DNA from: a virus
IMG/VR virus record: IMGVR_UViG_3300049596_000327
Coordinates: 1 to 32,329 of that record
DNA: 32,329 nt
Reading direction: 5' to 3' (one strand)
Made by a program: the position numbers and the translations under genes. Shown here one piece after another: positions 13,731 to 19,958 of this stretch (positions within the stretch are counted from its first letter, which is position 1; every line of letters begins with the position of its first letter). The notes under the pieces are model-generated. The model saw only the letters and a list, made by a program, of their open reading frames with translations. It did no database searches and had not been told where the DNA came from.

Positions 13731-14011
13731 TTGTCTTCTGTTATTATTAGATTATCAATAAAAAATTGTTTTAGTAAAATGTATATTTCGCTTTGTTGGT
13801 CAATAGCTTCTACACTTGCTGAACCTATTAAAACATTATCAGTATTTCTGAATTTCTTCATTAATGTTCTTGCATTGTTAACCATATACTTATCAAATAT
13901 ATCACGTCTTATTGTTGTATTGTCAATTAAGTCTTCAAGTACATCGCTTATAAAAGGTAACAGTATTGAAGTAGCCACCAACTTCTGATTGATTGTTAAA
14001 TTCTTTTGCAT
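13727..14011 (-). CDS. Hypothetical helical protein (94 aa)
   Basis: Starts MQKNLTINQKLVATSILLPF, then DVLEDLIDNTTIRRDIFDKY, mostly helical and not membrane-like. Its first 26 codons overlap out of frame with the end of the zinc-finger paralogue (77 bases), the longest overlap after the frameshift region. It is coupled to the MazG-like gene by ATGA. No family recognised. Confidence 0.55.
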   Translation of the reverse strand: MQKNLTINQKLVATSILLPFISDVLEDLIDNTTIRRDIFDKYMVNNARTLMKKFRNTDNVLIGSASVEAIDQQSEIYILLKQFFIDNLIITEDK

Positions 14012-14243
14012 ATTTTAAATTATAATATTGTTTAACTTCTTCTTTGTTTTCAAACTTGATTACTTCAAATTTGTTTATTTCGTAGTTGAATTTAACCGTT
14101 GATAAATCGTTTAATGTCCTTTCAATTTCACATTCAATACAGACTTTGCACGTTCCTTTATCAGTTGGTAATTGATACTTTCTATTGTCAATATCAAATT
14201 TATCTAAGGTTAGTAATTCTTTACAGTTAAAGCATTTTTTCAT
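13935..14243 (-). CDS. Zinc-finger protein, paralogue 2 (102 aa)
   Basis: Begins MKKCFNCKELLTLDKFDIDN with CxxC at 4-7 and a second Cys cluster (CKVCIEC) after residue 30. It aligns along about 75 residues with the protein at 7054-7293, including NRKYQ, LSTVKFNYEINK and VIKFENKEEV. Residues after about 78 have no counterpart in the paralogue and overlap the next gene out of frame. Start shares a base with the 28-codon gene's stop (TAATG). Likely nucleic-acid binding. Confidence 0.7.
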   Translation of the reverse strand: MKKCFNCKELLTLDKFDIDNRKYQLPTDKGTCKVCIECEIERTLNDLSTVKFNYEINKFEVIKFENKEEVKQYYNLKYAKEFNNQSEVGGYFNTVTFYKRCT

Positions 14244-14329
14244 TAGTCTATTTCTTCATTTTTATAATAACCTAATTCATTTAATATTCTGCAATGCTCA
14301 TTCTTTAACAGTCTGAAATACTTTTGCAT
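14243..14329 (-). CDS. Microprotein (28 aa)
   Basis: Reads MQKYFRLLKNEHCRILNELG and a short acidic end. It fills the 93-base gap between the membrane-protein gene and the zinc-finger gene, and its TAA overlaps the next ATG by one base. Translated status is inferred from coupling; it could alternatively be only a translational lead-in. Confidence 0.45.
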   Translation of the reverse strand: MQKYFRLLKNEHCRILNELGYYKNEEID

Positions 14330-14336
14330 TTTGATA

Positions 14337-14576
14337 CTACCTTTTCTTTTCCTTTTTCTCATTTTCCATCCAATTAAAATAACGCTCTTCTTTTTCTAAA
14401 TCCTCAACAGTATCTGAAATATTAACTTTTGGATTAATAAAACTATCGTTTCTTCTTAAATAATCATCTGTTAATTGCTTCATTTCTTTACGAACGTTTA
14501 CAGTTTGAACCACCATGAAACCAATAATCACTATTAACGCAAATAATGTAAATCCTAATAAATATATTTTAATCAT
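14337..14576 (-). CDS. Small membrane protein (79 aa)
   Basis: One N-terminal membrane segment (IYLLGFTLFALIVIIGFMVV, about residues 4-23) followed by a charged cytoplasmic tail ending KKEKKR. It overlaps the neighbouring gene by 4 bases. Its location in the early block, away from the lysis cassette, points to a host-takeover or exclusion role rather than lysis; this is inference. Confidence 0.65.
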   Translation of the reverse strand: MIKIYLLGFTLFALIVIIGFMVVQTVNVRKEMKQLTDDYLRRNDSFINPKVNISDTVEDLEKEERYFNWMENEKKEKKR

Positions 14577-14818
14577 TTTACTTGTTTTAAAAATTCTTTT
14601 ACTCTGTTTAAATTTTCTTGTTTAAAGTCGATATGTCTATTAAGCCATAAATTTAATGAAGTATTACACATATTAAATTCGTTTATTAGCATTTTAGATA
14701 TGATTCTACGACCTTTTTCGCCTTTAGCTACATATTGACTTTCTAATAAATAAATACTCTCTCTAATCGCTTTATTTTCAATTCTTGTTTCTTCGCTTAT
14801 TCCTCCCGTTTTACCCAT
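14573..14818 (-). CDS. Hypothetical, possibly DNA-binding protein (81 aa)
   Basis: Helical, basic, with GEKGRRIISKMLINEFNMCN and a C-terminal ENLNRVKEFLKQ. The middle could form an HTH (SKMLINEFNMCNTSLNLWLN). No family recognised. Its ATG overlaps the stop of the upstream 50-codon gene (TAATG). Confidence 0.55.
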   Translation of the reverse strand: MGKTGGISEETRIENKAIRESIYLLESQYVAKGEKGRRIISKMLINEFNMCNTSLNLWLNRHIDFKQENLNRVKEFLKQVK

Positions 14819-14970
14819 TACTTACCGTATTTTATTTTGTTGTTTAAATTATGAATGTAGTTAATCCAATCGTTAAATGTGTTTAGTGGATTACTTGGTA
14901 CAATTGTATTTTGAATGTTTTTCTTTTTTGGATTATAAGTATTTAAATCCCATGTTATATTCGTTTTCAT
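14818..14970 (-). CDS. Small hypothetical protein (50 aa)
   Basis: Reads MKTNITWDLNTYNPKKKNIQ, then PLNTFNDWINYIHNLNNKI. It spans the gap between the DnaA-domain gene and the 81-residue gene exactly, ending in a TAATG junction. Asn-rich and basic. Function unknown. Confidence 0.55.
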   Translation of the reverse strand: MKTNITWDLNTYNPKKKNIQNTIVPSNPLNTFNDWINYIHNLNNKIKYGK

Positions 14971-14973
14971 ATC

Positions 14974-15336
14974 TTAAAATTTAGTTCCGTTAATAAATGC
15001 GTTTTTTAAATCTGTATTCAATTCGTCTGTAATTTCGATAAAATATTTATCTCTATAAGTTTTGTAGTTTTCAATACTTTTAATAGCGTGTAATACAGTA
15101 GCGTGATTTTTACCCCCACAAATATCGCCTATCTCTTGAAGTGTTAATTTAGTATTCTTTTTCAAATACCAACAAATCAATTGGCGTTTAAATACTAATT
15201 CTTTTTTTCGGTTAACAACACAAATTTTGTATTTCTCTATTAATTCCTTTACTCTTGCTAATGCCTGACTAGTATATTTTGCATCGTCTGTAAGCATCAT
15301 TATTCTGTAATTCGCTGGTAATTCAAATACTCTCAT
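14974..15336 (-). CDS. DnaA domain IV-like DNA-binding protein (120 aa)
   Basis: Residues ~44-90 match the C-terminal duplex-DNA-binding domain of bacterial DnaA: KELVFKRQLICWYLKKN, LTLQEIGDICGG, and GGKNHATVLHA at 74-84, against the DnaA signature GGRDHTTVLHA. There is no AAA+ ATPase part; the first 40 residues are short and unrelated. It may bind DnaA boxes on phage or host DNA, either to start phage replication or to displace host DnaA. It overlaps the preceding gene by 14 bases. Confidence 0.8.
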   Translation of the reverse strand: MRVFELPANYRIMMLTDDAKYTSQALARVKELIEKYKICVVNRKKELVFKRQLICWYLKKNTKLTLQEIGDICGGKNHATVLHAIKSIENYKTYRDKYFIEITDELNTDLKNAFINGTKF

Positions 15337-15514
15337 TTTTACTTTCTTTTAAATCGTTTAAATCTTTTATGAACTCCTCTGTAGCTATTATTAAAGCTCT
15401 TAATTTCATTCTATTTTCTACATCTGTTATGTGTGTACAATGTAGTAAATCTGTTTCGTATATCTTAAGCCTTATTTTATATTGCTTAATTAACCAATCT
15501 TCGTTAAAATTCAT
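15323..15514 (-). CDS. Small hypothetical protein (63 aa)
   Basis: Reads MNFNEDWLIKQYKIRLKIYE and a helix with MKLRALIIATEEFIKDLNDL. Mostly helical. Overlaps its neighbours by 11 and 14 bases. No family recognised. Confidence 0.6.
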   Translation of the reverse strand: MNFNEDWLIKQYKIRLKIYETDLLHCTHITDVENRMKLRALIIATEEFIKDLNDLKESKNESI

Positions 15515-15710
15515 GTCGTGGGCTTAATTCGTTTTCTAATACTTCTTCGATTAAATGTAACTGAACATCTAACATATCTATAATATCCGTTTTTGAATCT
15601 CTAACGTATATCTCGTGAATTTCTAAACCAAAGTGGCTTTCGTAAACTAACACCTGGTAAACAACTGTTAACTCGATACCTTTAAATTCAATGTGTCTTT
15701 TGTGTGTCAT
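15504..15710 (-). CDS. Small conserved-type phage protein (68 aa)
   Basis: Reads HIEFKGIELTVVYQVLVYES, a beta hairpin, then LEIHEIYVRDSKTDIIDMLD and an acidic helix. The 'V-x-F-x-G-I-E-L-T-V' beginning is common in small phage early proteins of unknown function. It is the first gene downstream of the TATCTTTG promoter-like box. Confidence 0.65.
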   Translation of the reverse strand: MTHKRHIEFKGIELTVVYQVLVYESHFGLEIHEIYVRDSKTDIIDMLDVQLHLIEEVLENELSPRHEF

Positions 15711-15750
15711 AATTTCTATTTTTTAGTGTTTTTATTTCCTTTTGTTGAAA

Positions 15751-15758
15751 CAAAGATA
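15751..15758 (-). promoter_or_regulatory. Candidate -7 promoter box (TATCTTTG)
   Basis: Minus-strand TATCTTTG matches TAnnTTTG and lies 41 bases before the start of the 68-residue gene, just downstream of a terminator. The upstream -33 position has no clear TTTG. Context makes a promoter likely: the previous unit ends at 15813. Confidence 0.5.
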
Positions 15759-15812
15759 TGTATTTAATTTTAATTAATTACATGAAATATTAAATTATTT
15801 TCAGTTTATTGC

Positions 15813-15846
15813 AAAAAAAAAGTCTAACTAATTGATAGCTAGACTT
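15813..15846 (-). terminator. Intrinsic terminator after the SSB-like gene
   Basis: Arms AAGTCTA (15846-15840) and TAGACTT (15826-15820), with inner CTA/TAG pairs, followed by nine T on the minus strand (plus-strand A 15813-15821). It is 23 bases after the SSB-like stop. Confidence 0.85.
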
Positions 15847-15868
15847 AAAAATATTAAATTATTTTTTG

Positions 15869-16156
15869 TTAAAATGGTAAATCCGAACTTGTTTCTTGTG
15901 TTTTAACCACGTTTTCAACTTCCTTTTCAGCTACAACGATACCATTATTAACATAAACTACTTTACCATTTGCAATATATTGCTTTGGTTCTTTAGCTTC
16001 ACGTTGTTCTTTACTTTGGCTATATGCCATTGAAACGTTGTTACCGTACTTTGTTTCGTCGTTAATGAAGATTTGTGTGTTAAGATATTTACCGTCTACT
16101 AATTTAGATTTATCTACTTTAGACAAATCGATACTTAAATTTAAAATTGCACTCAT
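15869..16156 (-). CDS. SSB-like protein with acidic DLPF tail (95 aa)
   Basis: The N-terminal part is beta-like (AILNLSIDLSKVDKSKLVDG, then LNTQIFINDETKYGNNVSMA), the middle has VVYVNNGIVV, and the protein ends SSDLPF. A C-terminal Asp-x-Pro-Phe tail is the protein-interaction tip of single-stranded DNA-binding proteins. Position downstream of the ERF gene fits a role on single-stranded DNA. It is shorter than bacterial SSB and I could not recognise a standard OB fold by motif. A terminator follows. Confidence 0.6.
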   Translation of the reverse strand: MSAILNLSIDLSKVDKSKLVDGKYLNTQIFINDETKYGNNVSMAYSQSKEQREAKEPKQYIANGKVVYVNNGIVVAEKEVENVVKTQETSSDLPF

Positions 16157-16172
16157 GTTACTTTATTTATTA

Positions 16173-16340
16173 TTAATATTCTTTATAATCTTCATTATTA
16201 ACTACCATTTCCCCTTCAAGTAATTCAGCATTTAACGCATCTACTATTACGGTTGTATGTGGATGGCAATTTTTATCTAACCATTTAATTAATGGCGTTA
16301 CTAATTCTGTAAATTCTGCGTACTTTTTTTCTTGTTCCAT
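16173..16340 (-). CDS. Small conserved-type phage protein with PLIKWL...NCHPH (55 aa)
   Basis: Reads MEQEKKYAEFTELVTPLIKW, then LDKNCHPHTTVIVDALNAEL and an acidic end. The combination PLIKWL, NCHPH, T-V-I-V and AELLEG recurs in many unrelated phages as a short protein of unknown function, often near recombination genes. Cys and two His could bind metal. No overlap with neighbours; 16 bases before the SSB-like start. Confidence 0.75.
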   Translation of the reverse strand: MEQEKKYAEFTELVTPLIKWLDKNCHPHTTVIVDALNAELLEGEMVVNNEDYKEY

Positions 16341-16414
16341 GTTGTTTTATTTAAATTATTAAAAATGTGTTCTATTGAAAATGGAAGTTTTTGCACCTAT
16401 ACCGATTAATTTAC

Positions 16415-16891
16415 TTACTTGTTTTTAACTGCTAAACTACTTTTGCTAAACGTTACGATAGGCACTTCTAAAACCTCTCCTGTTTGTTCATTTAACGAAG
16501 ATATATTATTCTTTTGATTTTCGTATACCGATTTATATTTATTCTCAATTTGCTTTAAGTTTTCTTTTGCTTCGTTCCATTCTGCAATATTACTAAAATC
16601 AAACTGTTTTCGTCCCTCCGTTCGTGTGAAAGTATATGAACCGATTTTAAACGTTTTGTCGTACTTTTCTGATTCATTATAAGCTAATGTATCAATCTGC
16701 TTTTTAGCATCGTTAAAACGCTTCTCTAGTTCTTTAAATACTGCGAATGCTTCTAATGAATTTGTAAAGCCTAAATCTACGTTTCTTATCACTAAATCAA
16801 TTTGATTTTGAATAACGTTAATGCTATCCGTAGTTAAACTAACACCGTTGTAGTTTTCTTCCATGTACATTTGTTCTTCTCTATTTTGCAT
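16415..16891 (-). CDS. Recombination-block protein of unknown function (158 aa)
   Basis: Long helices (NSLEAFAVFKELEKRFNDAK; EWNEAKENLKQIENKYKSVY) flank a short beta segment (FKIGSYTFTRTEGRKQFDFS). It lies between the ERF protein (12 bases upstream) and the SSB-like protein, so it is probably an accessory to single-strand annealing or nuclease function. Start taken at the first ATG; ATGs at codons 8 and 10 are alternatives. Confidence 0.65.
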   Translation of the reverse strand: MQNREEQMYMEENYNGVSLTTDSINVIQNQIDLVIRNVDLGFTNSLEAFAVFKELEKRFNDAKKQIDTLAYNESEKYDKTFKIGSYTFTRTEGRKQFDFSNIAEWNEAKENLKQIENKYKSVYENQKNNISSLNEQTGEVLEVPIVTFSKSSLAVKNK

Positions 16892-16903
16892 GATTTCTAT
16901 TTT

Positions 16904-17422
16904 TTAAAGTAATAATAACGCTTTATTTTGTAAGTCTGTTAACTCAAAACTTGCTTTAAGTTTCTCAACTGTATAAGTTCCTTGCTTAATTGTTTCTAAT
17001 GCTTTCTCAAATCTAGTGTTATCGATAGCTTGTTTCTTATGGTCGTTAGTAGCGTCTGAATCTTTAGTGTCATCAATCAAAAATAACCCGTTTAAAGCGT
17101 ATTTACGTGCATAACTAGATGAACTACCATAACATTGTGCTACGTCCATTCCTTTACGGTTTATATCGATACCAGCTTGAGCAGTTACATATACTTCGTC
17201 TTTTGTTTCATTGTCGATAATCGTTGCAGTTGATTCAACGAATACTAAACTACCAACTTCTTTTACTTCATCACTAATTGTTAAAGTACAATTATACGTT
17301 TTTAATAGTGGTTTTAACGCTTCTAATATATCTTCGCAACTACGGTAATAGTATTTACCAAATGAATTGAATTGCGACTTATTAGCCTTTAATTCGCTTT
17401 GAATGTGTTTTAAACTTTCCAT
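16904..17422 (-). CDS. erf: ERF-family single-strand annealing protein (172 aa)
   Basis: Starts MESLKHIQSELKANKSQFNS and contains FGKYYYRSCEDILEALKPLL, the ERF core 'Y-x-Y-r-s-x-e-D-i', followed by TAQAGIDINRKGMDVAQCYG and SSSSYARKYALNGLFLIDD, which is diagnostic for the ERF/phage annealing family. ERF anneals single strands in phage recombination and concatemer formation. I used ATG 17420-17422: an upstream TTG at 17446 lies inside the promoter -7 box and cannot be the usual start. It opens the early transcript. Confidence 0.9.
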   Translation of the reverse strand: MESLKHIQSELKANKSQFNSFGKYYYRSCEDILEALKPLLKTYNCTLTISDEVKEVGSLVFVESTATIIDNETKDEVYVTAQAGIDINRKGMDVAQCYGSSSSYARKYALNGLFLIDDTKDSDATNDHKKQAIDNTRFEKALETIKQGTYTVEKLKASFELTDLQNKALLLL

Positions 17423-17443
17423 ATTATTTCTTATTAGTTTATG

Positions 17444-17473
17444 CAAATGTAACTAATTTTATTTAATTACAAA
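17444..17473 (-). promoter_or_regulatory. Strong Bacteroidota-type promoter (TTTG-18-TACATTTG)
   Basis: Minus-strand TTTG (17473-17470), an 18-base AT-rich spacer, and TACATTTG (17451-17444). This matches the Bacteroidota sigma-70 promoter consensus in both boxes. Transcription would start near 17437, about 15 bases before the ERF ATG. Confidence 0.8.
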
Positions 17474-17484
17474 CTATATTTAAT

Positions 17485-17510
17485 AAAAAAAGTGTAAATT
17501 TCTTTACACT
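17485..17510 (-). terminator. Intrinsic terminator after the lysis cassette
   Basis: Arms AGTGTAAA (17510-17503) and TTTACACT (17498-17491) enclose a GAAA tetraloop, and seven T follow on the minus strand (plus-strand A 17485-17491). It ends the late transcript 41 bases after the peptidase stop and 12 bases before the early promoter. Confidence 0.9.
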
Positions 17511-17551
17511 CTTAAAACTAAAATAGAAAATATGCGTTGTAAAGATAGTTA

Positions 17552-17962
17552 TTATTTAATTATTAAGCATTGTTTTTTTAAATTCTTTGCATCAAATGAT
17601 ACGTGAACCCATGAATAATTATATTCATTAATTAATTGTGTAAATTCTAGGTTATCTTTTATCCAATCATGAATCTTTTTATTTTCTGATATGCTTCCAG
17701 CGTCAATGTCAATAGCTTCGCCTTTACAATGTTGACTTGTCAAACTCCCTTTAACGGCTTTATTAAGGTCTTTTCCCCTGTAAAAACTATTTATTCGTAG
17801 TGGTTTACCGTACCATTCTCGTAAAGGTTCAAAACATTTTTCCGCTACTGTTATCATAGCTTTTAAGTGTTCTAAAGTAGGTTGATTTTTAATACCTAAC
17901 CTTTGAGCAGTTGCCGAAAATGTAGCTTCTTTAAATGTTATATGTTTACTGATTCTCTCCAT
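17552..17962 (-). CDS. Endolysin, M15 family peptidase (136 aa)
   Basis: Contains the M15_3-type zinc site: SQHCKGEAIDID with His78 and Asp85, and WVHVS with His120. The N-terminal part (ITFKEATFSATAQRLGIKNQ) and RINSFYRGKDLN are typical of phage D-Ala-D-Ala/L-Ala-D-Glu carboxypeptidase-like endolysins. No signal peptide, so it needs a holin to reach the peptidoglycan. It is the last gene of the late transcript, overlapping a small membrane-protein gene by 17 bases. Confidence 0.9.
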   Translation of the reverse strand: MERISKHITFKEATFSATAQRLGIKNQPTLEHLKAMITVAEKCFEPLREWYGKPLRINSFYRGKDLNKAVKGSLTSQHCKGEAIDIDAGSISENKKIHDWIKDNLEFTQLINEYNYSWVHVSFDAKNLKKQCLIIK

Positions 17963-18026
17963 TATCTTTATTTTTAAGTATCATAGCAGTAGTTAAAATC
18001 AAAAATACTGCAACTAGTTCAATCAT
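17946..18026 (-). CDS. Tiny membrane protein in lysis cassette (26 aa)
   Basis: Reads MIELVAVFLILTTAMILKNK with a short polar tail: one membrane helix and a charged C-terminus. Its ATG shares a base with the stop of the 68-residue gene (TAATG), and it overlaps the endolysin start by 17 bases. Position suggests a lysis accessory (holin partner or antiholin); inferred. Confidence 0.55.
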   Translation of the reverse strand: MIELVAVFLILTTAMILKNKDNGENQ

Positions 18027-18232
18027 TATCTTAAAGTCTTTTGAGCGTGGAAAATTGCTTGTGTTCCAAATACACCTGACAACGCTTGTAAACCTACTTT
18101 AATCAATGGTCTATTGTCTACAACTCCACTTTCTGCAATTGTTAAACTCGCCACCGATAAAGCCGTAACGATACGACCTGCAATTTTATGTTTTCTCGGA
18201 GTTGGTTTTTTAATGTTTTCGATTAAATTCAT
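18026..18232 (-). CDS. Putative holin-like protein (68 aa)
   Basis: A basic N-terminus (KKPTPRKHKIAGR) followed by a moderately hydrophobic helix (IVTALSVASLTIAESG), a second weak segment (LIKVGLQALSGVFGTQAIF), and a basic end. Size, arrangement and location two bases from a membrane coiled-coil gene and just before the endolysin suggest a holin, but hydrophobicity is modest. Confidence 0.5.
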   Translation of the reverse strand: MNLIENIKKPTPRKHKIAGRIVTALSVASLTIAESGVVDNRPLIKVGLQALSGVFGTQAIFHAQKTLR

Positions 18233-18234
18233 AG

Positions 18235-18591
18235 TTATAGATTTATGTTATTTTTTTTTAATTCTTTAAGTAGGTCAACAAATGCAGTAGCATTCATATT
18301 AATAGTCCTTTCAGCGTGTCTAACTGCACTTTTTAATTCTTCAATATTTTGATTTTGTTGAGTAAACTTTAAATCGATTATCTTTTCTAAATTATCAAAT
18401 TTAGTATCGTGGGCTTGTTCTAATGCAGTTACTTTGCTTTTTAATACTGTAACCGTATCATGAAACTTACTGCTTTTAGAATCGACATTTATTTCTAAAT
18501 CCTTTAACTGTTTAATAAGGTCTTTTACAAAGTAACCTATAATAGCTACAACTAAACCTATGAACAATTTTATGTAATCTTCAGCATTCAT
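18235..18591 (-). CDS. Membrane-anchored coiled-coil protein, lysis-associated (118 aa)
   Basis: One N-terminal membrane helix (IKLFIGLVVAIIGYFV, residues ~8-23), then a long coiled coil with heptad pattern (VTVLKSKVTALEQAHDTKFD; LEKIIDLKFTQQNQNIEELK). The layout is that of hemolysin/holin-associated or i-spanin-like phage proteins. Its start shares a base with the upstream stop (TAATG). Role in holin function or envelope disruption is inferred from neighbours. Confidence 0.6.
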   Translation of the reverse strand: MNAEDYIKLFIGLVVAIIGYFVKDLIKQLKDLEINVDSKSSKFHDTVTVLKSKVTALEQAHDTKFDNLEKIIDLKFTQQNQNIEELKSAVRHAERTINMNATAFVDLLKELKKNNINL

Positions 18592-18821
18592 TAGACAATA
18601 GGATTTTCAACTAAATAATCAAAATCAGTAGGTAAACCTAAAATACTTTCTATTACTTCATCGTGTTTTATAATATACTTTGAATTATTAAACATTACAT
18701 ATGTATAAGATTGAGTAACCGAATCAATATTTTTTGGAATGCCTAAAGACAAATTTATTGAATTTAAAGCAGTATTCGCTTGTTCTTGTGTATTGTACAC
18801 ATATGCTTTAATAGATGCCAT
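18591..18821 (-). CDS. Small hypothetical late protein (76 aa)
   Basis: Reads MASIKAYVYNTQEQANTALN and a YTYVMFNNSKYIIKHDEVIE core. A mixed alpha/beta protein of the kind found after tail-fibre genes, where short accessory or chaperone-like proteins are frequent. It overlaps the fibre gene by 14 bases. No family recognised. Confidence 0.6.
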   Translation of the reverse strand: MASIKAYVYNTQEQANTALNSINLSLGIPKNIDSVTQSYTYVMFNNSKYIIKHDEVIESILGLPTDFDYLVENPIV

Positions 18822-19674
18822 AAAAAGAGTTTATTGAGTTATTAATTAACGACATATTGCTTGAATAGTCAACATTCCATAAAATACATTCTGTCATATT
18901 AGGTGTTCCTGTATTTGCTCTGTTCATTAAATATAAAGGTGTTGAATTTGCTACCGTTAAAGCAGTTTCTGCAGCTATTGAACTATTATTAATTAATATT
19001 CCTACATTTGTATTTGACTTTCTATAAGTAGATGCTAATTTATTTCCCGTTGTTGTTGGTGCTTGTTTAGAAAAGAAATTTGTACTATCAGATACATATA
19101 TATTATTAGTAGGAAAAGAACAGTAAGGAAAGTTATAAGTACCTCCTCCAATACCTATATATTCATTATTAGTGTCTAAACAGTCGTAAACATATGTATA
19201 AGTCCATACAGTTGGTAAAGTAAACGCAGATGAATAAGTATAGTTATTATATAAACCTCCCGAATAACCTTCCGCCGCAGGATTTGCAACTAATGGAATA
19301 CTTTTACCTGACATTGTAATTAAAGAACCTAAACGTACTATTCTATTTTGAGCAGTAGCAGTTGCTTGTATTGCATTTTTTCCATTTCCGCTCTGGTCAA
19401 ACCATGTAACAACAAAACCACTTCCGCTGCCACAAAAAGAAAGTAAAGAGGCAGTATCTAAAACATTTGCCACAAAGCCTATATTTTGTTCGGTATTATC
19501 AGAAGAACGTCTAACTCTAATACAGTTACCCGTATAAGTAGACGATAATTTTCTTAATGAATAAGCTACAACTGCACCGCTATACGTGTCTAATATATAG
19601 CTATAAGCTGCACCACCACCACCTCTTTTAGTAGTAGCACCTATCGCACCATATCCAAATCCTACGCCGTACAT
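18808..19674 (-). CDS. Receptor-binding/fibre protein with arabinofuranosidase-type lectin domain (288 aa)
   Basis: After a Gly-rich start (MYGVGFGYGAIG; RGGGGAAYS) comes YSGAVVAYSLRKLSSTYTGN, CIRVRRSSDNTEQNIGF and VVTWFDQSGNGKNA, a pattern shared with the alpha-L-arabinofuranosidase B catalytic/concanavalin A-like domain common in phage tail proteins. The rest is Ser/Thr/Asn-rich and beta-like. Likely binds or cuts a host surface polysaccharide. It follows the connector and small fibre genes and precedes the lysis cassette. Confidence 0.75.
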   Translation of the reverse strand: MYGVGFGYGAIGATTKRGGGGAAYSYILDTYSGAVVAYSLRKLSSTYTGNCIRVRRSSDNTEQNIGFVANVLDTASLLSFCGSGSGFVVTWFDQSGNGKNAIQATATAQNRIVRLGSLITMSGKSIPLVANPAAEGYSGGLYNNYTYSSAFTLPTVWTYTYVYDCLDTNNEYIGIGGGTYNFPYCSFPTNNIYVSDSTNFFSKQAPTTTGNKLASTYRKSNTNVGILINNSSIAAETALTVANSTPLYLMNRANTGTPNMTECILWNVDYSSNMSLINNSINSFYGIY

Positions 19675-19675
19675 A

Positions 19676-19945
19676 TTAACCGATTACTAAAGCAACAGAA
19701 CCACTAGTCAAAGTAACCCCGCTAAATAGAACACCTAAACCCGTAATATAAGCCCCTGCTTTTACTGCCGTTGCTGGAGTTGAAATATAACTCGCTTTTA
19801 CGTCTGTACCCGCCACACGAATAGCACTAAAAACAGTATCTTCTAATACTAAAATTCCTGCGATTACTTTTGTAACTGCCGTTGTATCGTTGCAAATGTA
19901 AACTCCTTTACTTGCTACTAATTTGTCTATGTTTGGTAAACTCAT
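19676..19945 (-). CDS. Small virion-type protein (89 aa)
   Basis: An Ala/Val/Thr-rich, beta-like protein with few charges (MSLPNIDKLVASKGVYICND ... GVTLTSGSVALVIG). No membrane helix. The location between two fibre-like genes and the composition suggest a fibre accessory or head-decoration role. No family recognised. Confidence 0.55.
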   Translation of the reverse strand: MSLPNIDKLVASKGVYICNDTTAVTKVIAGILVLEDTVFSAIRVAGTDVKASYISTPATAVKAGAYITGLGVLFSGVTLTSGSVALVIG

Positions 19946-19958
19946 TTTATTTTATATT

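Noticed and set aside
16904-17446. ERF start at TTG 17446
   Set aside because: That codon lies in the promoter -7 box upstream of the predicted transcript start, so it would not be in the message.
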